DNA from: Clostridium_AI sp002297865
GTDB taxonomy: Bacteria; Bacillota; Clostridia; Lachnospirales; Lachnospiraceae
Direction: 5' to 3'
DNA length: 15,249 bases
NCBI GenBank assembly: GCA_937903005.1
Contig: CALFNR010000139.1
Coordinates: 1 to 15,249 of the forward strand
In this document: positions 1 through 8,007 of the stretch, in pieces
Layout of the letters: every line of letters begins with the position of its first letter
How positions within the stretch are numbered: the first letter of the stretch is position 1
Made by a program: the position numbers and the translations under genes
The notes under the pieces: generated by a model
Told to the model about the DNA's origin: nothing
Database searches by the model: none
The model's input: only the letters and a program-made list of their open reading frames with translations

Positions 1-126
1 GTGAAGCTTTTTTGCGTTTTTGTGAGCTATTCTTTCATTTTAACTTTACACTGCCTTAAAATATTTTTGAGCACTTACTATTAATAAATTAAGCACACAG
101 AATCTGATAAACAATCGTTTCATTCA
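1..126. other. non-coding sequence downstream of the operon
   Basis: This AT-rich stretch follows the TGA stop of the FtsK-like gene. I see no convincing hairpin with a T-run in the direction of transcription, so the operon's end may lie beyond the left edge. Only a 12-codon ORF (89-127) overlapping the stop is present; it has no ribosome binding site and is not taken as a gene. Confidence 0.5.
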
Positions 127-3100
127 TCACTCGTTAGAATTCTCATAGGGATTGACAACAGAACCACTTTCATTAACCGACCATCCTTCCCACCCAATTC
201 CATAATGTAAAAATGGGCGGAACGAGTATCTCTCCAATGTATCATCATACTGGCAGATATGTTCCGGCAATGAGCTGGCTATTTTCTTATCAAACACAGC
301 GCGCGAGTCCTCAACCGATAGCTGGAAAGCCAATCTATAACGGAAATAATCACGTTTAAGTCCGCACTGTTTTACATCTGAAAACGAACTTAAATTCATT
401 AAAAAGTGACAACCTAAACGACTCCCCTGTTTGACAACATATGTAAAATCTTCTGCAGCCTTGTAAGCACCGGGAGTATGTATAACTTGCTCTTTTCCGC
501 TAAACGAACTGCTGACATTATCTTCACTTTTTGAGTTCGCCACAGTAGTGTTCGTAGCAAAAGCTCCAATTCCATATTCTGAACGAAACTTCTGTTCTTC
601 CTCTAATAAAAGATCATCCAATTCTTCCTTTGTTTTTCCAGATTCTGCATATTCGTTTTTCAGCATTCTTTTGCGTTTTATCCACGCAAGAGCATATCTT
701 CTCTTAGCCTCATCTTCATCCGACGAAACAACCGCCCCACTTTCAACAAATCCCTTCCGAATATCTTCTATTCCGGATTTTTTAGATTTATTTTCAGGTG
801 TACTTTCGCCGTCTACATAATCAAAGTCCATACAAATTCTTTCCATTCCGATAAGAACAATAAGTTTGTTGGATACCTCTTTATTAATAAAGCTTTGCTT
901 TAGAGCATAAATTGAATCACAAATCGAATCAATTCCTTCTACAATCTCTATTCCATTATCTATGAATACCTGACGGTAGGCCCTAAAGAGACGATCTTTT
1001 CCATATGCCCAAATCTGTACTTGTCCACCTTGACACATAAAGGATTTTATAGAAGAAAGTATAATTGACGCAGCACACGCTTGCTCTGCAGCACGAGAAA
1101 TTAAAAGAATATTTTCACGTGTCTCTGATGACAAGGCCGCCAACTTAATTTTTTCCATAAGTCGCGGTGCTCCAAAAGCAATAAACATTTCATCTCCAGA
1201 AAGATCGTTTATATTTTTTCCTTTAATTTCATTAACGTGTGCAATAAATTCATTTGTTTCAAACGCACAAAATGTATTGCCGTCAACTAAGACAGGGTGT
1301 TTATCAACATACGTGCGAATATCCGAAGGGTTATACTTCTCTGTAACAACCATAGAATCACAGATCTGTTTTATCATCTGATCTCTCGGCTTATAATCCT
1401 TAAAATACATCACAAGATAACGTTTGACCTGCGGTAAAGTATCCGCACCCAACCTGAATTTTACGAGTGCATAGTGAGGTGGGAGAGCATCCATCCAGTT
1501 ACGTACCTGTTCGGTTTTTAAGTTTGATGATAGCTCAAGTGTTTCGCTAATTTCCTCCTTTGATCCCTTCATAGCAATTCTTTGCTGAATCTGCGCACGT
1601 GCCGTTGCAGTTAATCCCGCAACACCGGTGGTAAACGTCTGGCTCGAAAACAAGAATTTGATTCCCAAAGCGCCACATTTTGCCAAAATATTTTGAAGTC
1701 GCAACTTATAAATCGGAGAATCAGCAATCGATTGAGACATGATTGAAAATTCATCTAGAATAACAAAAATAACCGGCAGCGGCTTTTCAAGTAACGTTGT
1801 ATCAATCTGATCTATCCTCTCTACACCCAAACGTGAAAACAATTTTTGGCGCTCCATCATTTCGGCTGTTAGCTTATCAATCAAATCAAATACAAGTTCT
1901 GTCGATTCATCGAGAAGAATGTACTTGACATGAGGAGGCAAATGATTAATATACCGCTTAAACTCAAGTTGCTTGAAGTCGGCTAACCACAGTTCGACAT
2001 TATCAGGATGGTAGTTTCGGATCAGTCCTGCAATAAGTGTATGCAGCAATGTTGATTTGCCAGATCTGGAAGCGCCTACAAGATATGTAGCAAAATTCTC
2101 GTTTTCAAAAGATACACTATGCACTTCGTCCTTACCGTCAATACCAAACGGAAGGTCAATTTTCTTATACTCACGAACATAAGGTGGAATCTCGGTTAAC
2201 GAGTACCGCTTTAAATACTCGTTGCCGATGATTTTCTTACCAACTTTATTTGACAACAGAGAATCTACATACGATTTTGATAATTCATCATTAAATGAAT
2301 ACCATTTAAACTGTTGCGGATATCCATCTGCTGAGGCAATCGTTGACTCATTTTGCAACAAGTTAATATGAATAGCATTCTGAAGCGCATACTCAGGCAT
2401 TTCCTTATTTTCTGCCTCCGCATTCTTTTCAGAATTGCGATATGAAACAGTAATTATTGATACACCATACCGTTCATAGCTAGTCATGATTCTCTGCACA
2501 AGTTCTCTATCATGTCCCTCAAACGCATTTGGCCAACCAAATAATATAACTGTTGTATGCGCAAGCCTCTTGGAAGGCTCTGCCCCGTCATTATATTCCA
2601 GCAAGGAATCGTTTTGTTCTATAATCTCGTCAGTATCAGCGAAAGATGAAACTATCTGTTCCAGAAGAGATGTCAGTTGATCCGGATTACGTGGTATTTC
2701 TTGTATGGCGAACGAATTTTCCAACTGTTTCAAGCTACCAATAGATGACGTATTGAACCTAACTCCATCAAGAATAAAGAATTTTCGCATTCCGGCAGGA
2801 GAAGTATTTAAGGATGACAAGATTAAATTCTGAATGGCTCTGTCCAGACTCTTTCTTTTCGCGGGAGCACATGTAATTGACATAATATACTCTTGTTTAT
2901 TTGATATTTCAACGGGCAACAGAACTCTCCCGCTATTGATATCGTAATAATCTCCCATTAAGCTTTTTAGCCAAGTTCGCTGTTCTTTTGCAAAATTGAG
3001 AGGGGCGGCATAAGCACCGGGCGAAAAAACATCATCAAAATCATCACGATTGACAAATGATGTGGGTGAAGTTTCGCTCCAATATTTTTCATTTTCGCGA

Positions 3101-3642
3101 ACTACCATTTGAGAAAATTCTTTTATCTCTGTACTCATAGCAAATTGTCGTAGTTCTTCTCGAGCAAGTGCTAATGACCGATTAAGTCTTTCGATTTCAT
3201 CATTTTTTTCAGAACCGCTATTTGACTTGAGTTCTTCAATTCTTTCGGAAAACTCTTTCTTTTTTTGTTCAAGAAAGTATTCATCGCATTTTGCCACCGC
3301 GAAAACTCGCTGAGCATAGGGATCATTGGATGACATTGGGTCAATCATCTTTGACCAGTCGCTTAAGCGATTAATATTAACTCGATACCCAGGAGGAGCC
3401 TCGATAGTCAAAACATTTTGACTATCGAGGTTTTTCTTTGCTAACTCCTGAAAGCCCTTAACTCTCAGAAGGTAATCATCAATCTTCGCCAGTTGCTCTT
3501 CGAGTTTAATAATTCGAGCCGTATTATCACTTGCAGTATCAGCTAACTTTCGCTGAATTTCAGATTCGATCAGTTTAATACGATCATTAATGGATTTTAC
3601 ACGAGATATAATATCGTTATATGACTCAGTCAGCTTGCCCAT
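127..3642 (-). CDS. soluble FtsK/SpoIIIE-type ATPase with one active and one degenerate motor domain
   Basis: The protein has 1171 residues from the preferred ATG. Coiled coil is likely at 1-65 and again near 125-180. The FtsK/SpoIIIE motor covers about 495-740: Walker A GASRSGKST at 523-531, and Walker B VIFVILDEF with D630 and E631. The usual later segment follows, LGIKFLFSSQ then ARAQIQQRIAMKGS. A second FtsK-like module (about 790-1160) appears dead: the P-loop position reads ILLISRAAEQA (S849) without GKS/T, the Walker B strand is LIVLIGMERI, yet the end KQGSRLGCHFLMNLSS and FRYRLAFQLSVEDSRAVF still matches the family. Tandem motor domains with decayed copies are known from EssC/EccC of type VII secretion, but no membrane helices, FHA domains or WXG100 genes are present here. 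No DNA-reading gamma domain of true FtsK is visible. It likely supplies the ATP-driven force for the complex encoded by this operon, pumping either protein or DNA. It begins 45 bases after the stop of the preceding gene. Confidence 0.88.
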   Translation of the reverse strand: MGKLTESYNDIISRVKSINDRIKLIESEIQRKLADTASDNTARIIKLEEQLAKIDDYLLRVKGFQELAKKNLDSQNVLTIEAPPGYRVNINRLSDWSKMIDPMSSNDPYAQRVFAVAKCDEYFLEQKKKEFSERIEELKSNSGSEKNDEIERLNRSLALAREELRQFAMSTEIKEFSQMVVRENEKYWSETSPTSFVNRDDFDDVFSPGAYAAPLNFAKEQRTWLKSLMGDYYDINSGRVLLPVEISNKQEYIMSITCAPAKRKSLDRAIQNLILSSLNTSPAGMRKFFILDGVRFNTSSIGSLKQLENSFAIQEIPRNPDQLTSLLEQIVSSFADTDEIIEQNDSLLEYNDGAEPSKRLAHTTVILFGWPNAFEGHDRELVQRIMTSYERYGVSIITVSYRNSEKNAEAENKEMPEYALQNAIHINLLQNESTIASADGYPQQFKWYSFNDELSKSYVDSLLSNKVGKKIIGNEYLKRYSLTEIPPYVREYKKIDLPFGIDGKDEVHSVSFENENFATYLVGASRSGKSTLLHTLIAGLIRNYHPDNVELWLADFKQLEFKRYINHLPPHVKYILLDESTELVFDLIDKLTAEMMERQKLFSRLGVERIDQIDTTLLEKPLPVIFVILDEFSIMSQSIADSPIYKLRLQNILAKCGALGIKFLFSSQTFTTGVAGLTATARAQIQQRIAMKGSKEEISETLELSSNLKTEQVRNWMDALPPHYALVKFRLGADTLPQVKRYLVMYFKDYKPRDQMIKQICDSMVVTEKYNPSDIRTYVDKHPVLVDGNTFCAFETNEFIAHVNEIKGKNINDLSGDEMFIAFGAPRLMEKIKLAALSSETRENILLISRAAEQACAASIILSSIKSFMCQGGQVQIWAYGKDRLFRAYRQVFIDNGIEIVEGIDSICDSIYALKQSFINKEVSNKLIVLIGMERICMDFDYVDGESTPENKSKKSGIEDIRKGFVESGAVVSSDEDEAKRRYALAWIKRKRMLKNEYAESGKTKEELDDLLLEEEQKFRSEYGIGAFATNTTVANSKSEDNVSSSFSGKEQVIHTPGAYKAAEDFTYVVKQGSRLGCHFLMNLSSFSDVKQCGLKRDYFRYRLAFQLSVEDSRAVFDKKIASSLPEHICQYDDTLERYSFRPFLHYGIGWEGWSVNESGSVVNPYENSNE
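3339..3380. repeat. cluster of three short palindromes beside the 15-base inverted repeat
   Basis: GGTCAA-TCATCT-TTGACC (3339-3356), TCGCTTAAGCGA (3359-3370) and TTAATATTAA (3371-3380) follow one another almost without gaps, all inside the FtsK-like gene. Each alone could be chance; the density next to the long inverted repeat is noteworthy. No function is known. Confidence 0.5.
3399..3430. repeat. perfect inverted repeat, 15-base arms, 2-base centre, inside the FtsK-like gene
   Basis: The left arm CCTCGATAGTCAAAA (3399-3413) and right arm TTTTGACTATCGAGG (3416-3430) are exact reverse complements around CA. On the plus strand it is followed at once by TTTTT (3431-3435), giving the shape of an intrinsic terminator for antisense transcription. 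On the coding strand it spans residues 71-82 (KNLDSQNVLTIEA region), 212-243 bases after the ATG. It is far too long to expect by chance and is separate from any codon requirement. Confidence 0.92.
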
Positions 3643-3648
3643 GGTGAT

Positions 3649-3655
3649 CCCCTTT
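3649..3655 (-). promoter_or_regulatory. probable ribosome binding site of the FtsK-like gene
   Basis: AAAGGGG lies 6 bases before ATG at 3640-3642. An in-frame TTG at 3658-3660, preceded by AAAGGA only about 3 bases away, would add six residues (MRKGIT). The ATG is preferred for codon and spacing, with moderate certainty. Confidence 0.6.
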
Positions 3656-3687
3656 CGCAATGTTCCTTTCTTCTGCGCGTAAATATT

Positions 3688-6600
3688 TTAACAAACACAT
3701 CTTTTTTCCGTACACACCGAGCGTACCGCCGCAGCTACCTCTGACGGCTCAAGTGTCGGGAAATTCAAAAATGGCGTATATTTAAGCAGAGATGAATCTT
3801 TGATCAACGGATACTGTTCTTTGTAGAGTCTAAATCCAATTCCATAAACATCTTCGCGAGACTCTGCAAGCGCTTCCTGCTCTGTAGCATAAAATGTTTC
3901 TCCAATTTGATACAAGTATTGAATCGATGCCCACATGGCCATACCTTCATAGACGATGTCCCTTGCTATTTTTGTACAAGCAGATTGTGACATCCCATAT
4001 ACACGAATAATATCTTTGTCATTCCAATTAAGATATTGCCAAATATGTGTCATCTCATGAACTATAGTATCAATCGCTGCAAGTCTCGGACTGCCATTTT
4101 CGATTATTAGACTATACTTTCCGTGTTTCTTTTGAGCAAATCCCAAAACCCTTGCCGCCACATCGCTACTGGGTTTGAATATCATCCCTGCACGCTTTGC
4201 CACTTCTTTGGCATCCGTCGTTCTCACGCTTATGGGGACTCTATATCGAATATCAAAGAAATCTTCCATAAGACCCATGCAACGGTAAAACAAGTCTTTG
4301 AAGTCAGCAAGCGTCGTTATCGCACTAGTCGAACAATCATTGCACCTAATTCGACCATCATTAAGCCGTTCGTAACTAACTCCGGTTAATGGTAATGAAC
4401 AGAAGTCACAATGATTTTCAGCATTTATGTCAAGTTGTGTTCTTACTAGCGCATCGCGTTTTCTAGCTAGCGTTAAGTAATTGTTGCACCATCCTCTTAC
4501 ACGTAAATATTTTCTCAGTTCATCGGCGTGAATTCGCTCGTCTACTTCTTCATATCCAAACTTTAAAAAACATTCACGTTGATAACGGGTCATTTGAATA
4601 GGTGAAAATACTTTTAATTGTTCCTCGATGCGATAATCTATTGGCGCCTGTGCATCTTCATCAAAGATATCTGTACCATCTGTATATACCAGTTCAGGAT
4701 CAACCGTCTCCAAATCATTAATGGCACCATTGACTTTATCTAATTCTTCCAACTCAGAAGGAACAGGGCAGGTAATCCCATCCTGTTTTTCTTGTTCTGT
4801 TTCACCATCCAAAACAAACTTCTCTTCACTTTGGTTTGAGGGAGCAATATTTTCTATTGAGTTAGGCGAAGATTCAGTCTCTGTATCATCAGCATCATGC
4901 CATTTATCCTCGACTTCATCTACATTTTCAGAAGCTTCTGTAGGATCCTCTTGAGTATCCGGTGTTTCTTGGTCTGCAATTTTTTCAACCTTTTCAACAC
5001 TTTCTACTTCAACTTTTTCTTCCGTTCTGCCTCCAAGTAATTTTCGAATTCGATCAAGCAACTTGACAACAAGATTTCGATGTTTCTTCTCTTCAGCTTC
5101 AGCCACAGAAACCTTAACCGGCAGAGGATCTTCAGAAGCAGGTTCTCTCATCTTTTCAAAATGCCAATCGAGGAAATCCGCTATTATTTCCATAAATCGC
5201 GAGAAATTCTTTTCTACAGCATTCAGCAAACCAAGATCTACATCGCTATCTTCGACAATATAGATATATCCAGGTTCGATATCGCCATTAGCAGGATAAA
5301 CTACATAGTTAAGTATTCCGTCAATATCTTCCGGACGCTTGGTTATTGCTGCGAGATATTGCCAACCCTCAGGAAAAACTGATTTGAATACTTCCGAAAG
5401 CAACAAACAAATAGTAAAGCAAATTTTTTCGTCGGAATCTGGCATTTTGATACGAAGTATGGACTTATTGCGATACTTCCTTGTATAGTTATTTGCAGAG
5501 GGGTCTTCCGAGAAATCGATTAATCTTGCCGTCCTTAGGTTATGGCTATCACTCATTTCAAGGTAACCCGTCGTTATAACGCTAAAGTCAGTCCTAATTT
5601 CGGCAAATTCCACATCAATTATTTTCCTATTTGAGACAATTTCGAAATTTGAAGCAAAGTCTAAGGAATAGTTTCTAACCTGCCTATAATATTTTCTACC
5701 GTCGAATTGATCCGATGCGCGTCGCAGTACAACACCGCTTTGCGGAGATACATACTTAACCCGGTAGTATTTGCCATCATATGTTACAAATTGTCCCGGA
5801 AGGACGGTCTGCGTAACATGGCTAAACAGTTTTGCGTCAATATACCCTTCTTCATCTTTCTCATCTTCGAGAATATAATAAGCATTTTTTAACGAATCTG
5901 AAAAATATTTTTCAAACGCTTCATCAGAAACACTGTAAACGCTAATATCTCTTGTTGTAAATTCATCAATATTGGTTCGAATACTACCAACAGTAAATAT
6001 CGTATCATCCGCATATGTATACTTTCTGAGCAACGAAAGCATCACTCCATATGCATCATCAGTTTCTATTCCGATAAGATGCAATTCCTTAACTATTTCC
6101 TCTTCCGAGACCGGTTTCAAAGTCATCATTATAATTAACTTTAGAATTGTATTTCGCTCTGTTTTTGCATAGTCAGGAACATATGAAGGAATTGCATTGG
6201 GATTAGACATAAACATCTGTCTATTGCACCTCATATAATCCCTAAGCAAGTAGTCTTCTGAAAGAACATTAACAAACACTTGGTCGCTTCCACGGGATAA
6301 ATAGACGCGTATTACACTGAACATATTGCAGAACTCATCTTCAACAATTACAAACTGTTCCTTTGTCCTTTCAGAGCTCCACAGATTAGGAACAAAATTA
6401 ATCTTCTCATAGAGACTCTTTTGTTGACTGGGGCGATTCATATATCGGCAAATTGTAGAATAATACTGTCCAGCAATCCATTTAATATCTCTGATTGGCG
6501 ATTTCCTTTCGCTATACCAAGTCACGGAAGGAACTTGATTCTTTACTGCGATTGCCGCAAGTTCGATGCCATCACCCAAATATCTTGTTTGTTTATCAAA

Positions 6601-8007
6601 AAGTTGTTGCCTACAGAAATCCCCATCGGCATCCCAAGACATAGCGGTATAGTTACATCGCGGAACAGGCATTGCGACAACATCCGTGATTTCAGTTCGA
6701 ATGATATGCGACATAGTATCAATCAATCCATCAGTATATCTATCACAGATGCAATAAACCGGAGTTTTTCCATTAATATTCATTTCCTCCGCGATGATAC
6801 TTAAAGCTACCTGGCTAGTATTTAGCATTAAAGATGGCTCTATTATCAACACGAAGTCCGTTTTGTTAAAAAACTCTCTGTTGGAATTAACAACTCTTTT
6901 GTCGTAAAGCTGTGTAAATGTGAGGATACCAATTTCACATTCCGGCTCTTTATCGGACAGAAAGCTTACTCTCCACAATGAATTCATATGGCTATAATCG
7001 CGCAATAGCTCTGAAATCCATCTTTTTATATCCGAAGCCGCATTTTTTCTGCCACATAGTACAACACACTTTTGCCCCGACAAAAGCGACTTAATCACAG
7101 GAAGTGTAATATACATACCCAAGTCACGATAAAACGGATTAAAGAAAACAACATTTTTGCGATGTATCATATTCTGTGTGGCCTGGACACAGTCTACATC
7201 AGCAGTTTTATATCTACCGTTTAACTCAAAATACTCCGACACTATTTTATCATCAGAATCGTTGGAGTCACTCAATTTTTTAATAAGATCTGCTGCAGTT
7301 TCTTTCGCTACAAACTCACAGCCTGTATGTGCAGATAACAATGGCGATGGCAAAAGTTGTTCAAAGATTTCTCTAATTTTATAATAGTTACTTATCCTTC
7401 TTGCATCAGCATCATTTCCAAAAATAGAGTGTTCAAACTCTTCTTTTGTTTGGCCGTTGATAAAGCCGTATATTTCATTTACTTCTATTACAGCTGCACA
7501 TGGAAAAATTACAAACCAAATGCTGCTTGCCGGACCCAGAGCCCATGTCAGGCCAAGATATATACCGCTAACCAGTACGGTTCCGGCAACAAGCCAAGAA
7601 AAAAATTCTCTAAAATTTTTCCACTGCTTTTTCAGGAACCACTCATCATATTCTTCATCATACTCATAAAATGTAAAAGAAAAATGATCTAATATTTTTT
7701 TCTTTTTAAAAATGGAACAAAAAACAGGCCGCATAATGACTTTTACTACAAAAAAACCAACCATAAGTATCACATTGATAATTACTAGATTTGATTGCAG
7801 AAAAAATGGTGATGATTTAGTAATTTCTTCAACAAAGTTATTATTTTCAATTAAGAGCGCAATGCCAACAATCATTAGTAGAAAAGAAATTAACACCAGG
7901 GGAAATTGGCGTATTCTTCTGCTTTTTCTTGCATTGATCAAATTTAATGCAAAGCACATAAGCGCAATCACGCCAATCGTAATCAACACTTTAATTGCAT
8001 TAATCAT
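3688..8007 (-). CDS. multi-domain membrane protein: 5 TM helices, decayed helicase-like core, DA1-like zinc finger and HExxH metallopeptidase
   Basis: The 1439-residue protein has membrane helices near 5-24, 36-53, 73-91, 137-156 and 162-175. Basic loops (RKSRRIR; KKKK) place the bulk of the protein in the cytoplasm. Residues 286-950 resemble a superfamily 2 helicase without catalytic motifs: no Walker A GKT, and LIIEPS (387-392) where a DExx box would be. GQFVTYDGKYYRVKYV (from 738) and IYIVEDSDVDLGLL (about 918) recall the C-terminal region of YprA/MrfA (DUF1998) helicases; this is my weakest assignment. Residues 955-1125 are an acidic, low-complexity linker. Then comes a treble-clef or LIM-half zinc site, C1200-x2-C1203-x18-C1222-x2-C1225, containing YERLNDGRIRC, and a zincin site HEMTH at 1317-1321 with a likely third ligand, E1354, in YEGMAMW. 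This finger-plus-peptidase order matches the plant DA1 family as I remember it. It is likely a regulated cytoplasmic peptidase anchored in the membrane. Metallopeptidase is fairly sure; substrate is unknown. Confidence 0.85.
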   Translation of the reverse strand: MINAIKVLITIGVIALMCFALNLINARKSRRIRQFPLVLISFLLMIVGIALLIENNNFVEEITKSSPFFLQSNLVIINVILMVGFFVVKVIMRPVFCSIFKKKKILDHFSFTFYEYDEEYDEWFLKKQWKNFREFFSWLVAGTVLVSGIYLGLTWALGPASSIWFVIFPCAAVIEVNEIYGFINGQTKEEFEHSIFGNDADARRISNYYKIREIFEQLLPSPLLSAHTGCEFVAKETAADLIKKLSDSNDSDDKIVSEYFELNGRYKTADVDCVQATQNMIHRKNVVFFNPFYRDLGMYITLPVIKSLLSGQKCVVLCGRKNAASDIKRWISELLRDYSHMNSLWRVSFLSDKEPECEIGILTFTQLYDKRVVNSNREFFNKTDFVLIIEPSLMLNTSQVALSIIAEEMNINGKTPVYCICDRYTDGLIDTMSHIIRTEITDVVAMPVPRCNYTAMSWDADGDFCRQQLFDKQTRYLGDGIELAAIAVKNQVPSVTWYSERKSPIRDIKWIAGQYYSTICRYMNRPSQQKSLYEKINFVPNLWSSERTKEQFVIVEDEFCNMFSVIRVYLSRGSDQVFVNVLSEDYLLRDYMRCNRQMFMSNPNAIPSYVPDYAKTERNTILKLIIMMTLKPVSEEEIVKELHLIGIETDDAYGVMLSLLRKYTYADDTIFTVGSIRTNIDEFTTRDISVYSVSDEAFEKYFSDSLKNAYYILEDEKDEEGYIDAKLFSHVTQTVLPGQFVTYDGKYYRVKYVSPQSGVVLRRASDQFDGRKYYRQVRNYSLDFASNFEIVSNRKIIDVEFAEIRTDFSVITTGYLEMSDSHNLRTARLIDFSEDPSANNYTRKYRNKSILRIKMPDSDEKICFTICLLLSEVFKSVFPEGWQYLAAITKRPEDIDGILNYVVYPANGDIEPGYIYIVEDSDVDLGLLNAVEKNFSRFMEIIADFLDWHFEKMREPASEDPLPVKVSVAEAEEKKHRNLVVKLLDRIRKLLGGRTEEKVEVESVEKVEKIADQETPDTQEDPTEASENVDEVEDKWHDADDTETESSPNSIENIAPSNQSEEKFVLDGETEQEKQDGITCPVPSELEELDKVNGAINDLETVDPELVYTDGTDIFDEDAQAPIDYRIEEQLKVFSPIQMTRYQRECFLKFGYEEVDERIHADELRKYLRVRGWCNNYLTLARKRDALVRTQLDINAENHCDFCSLPLTGVSYERLNDGRIRCNDCSTSAITTLADFKDLFYRCMGLMEDFFDIRYRVPISVRTTDAKEVAKRAGMIFKPSSDVAARVLGFAQKKHGKYSLIIENGSPRLAAIDTIVHEMTHIWQYLNWNDKDIIRVYGMSQSACTKIARDIVYEGMAMWASIQYLYQIGETFYATEQEALAESREDVYGIGFRLYKEQYPLIKDSSLLKYTPFLNFPTLEPSEVAAAVRSVCTEKRCVC

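Noticed and set aside
1..126. Operon terminator
   Set aside because: No stem with a following T-run was found in the direction of transcription; the AT-rich sequence alone is not enough.
89..127. Twelve-codon ORF overlapping the stop of the FtsK-like gene
   Set aside because: It is too short, has no ribosome binding site of its own and no recognisable peptide.
3399..3435. Intrinsic terminator of a plus-strand gene
   Set aside because: No plausible plus-strand gene exists anywhere in the window; plus-strand ORFs are short, lack ribosome binding sites and lie opposite well-supported genes.
127..3642. Reading the cluster as a type VII (Ess) secretion system because of the tandem FtsK-type motor
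   Set aside because: No WXG100 proteins, FHA domains, EsaA/EssA/EssB-type genes or N-terminal membrane helices in the ATPase; the other genes do not belong to that system.
3688..8007. Reading the DUF1998-like and helicase-like traits as a DISARM or other DNA defence system
   Set aside because: There is no methylase, nuclease or PLD gene, the helicase motifs are absent, and the protein is membrane-anchored with a peptidase domain.
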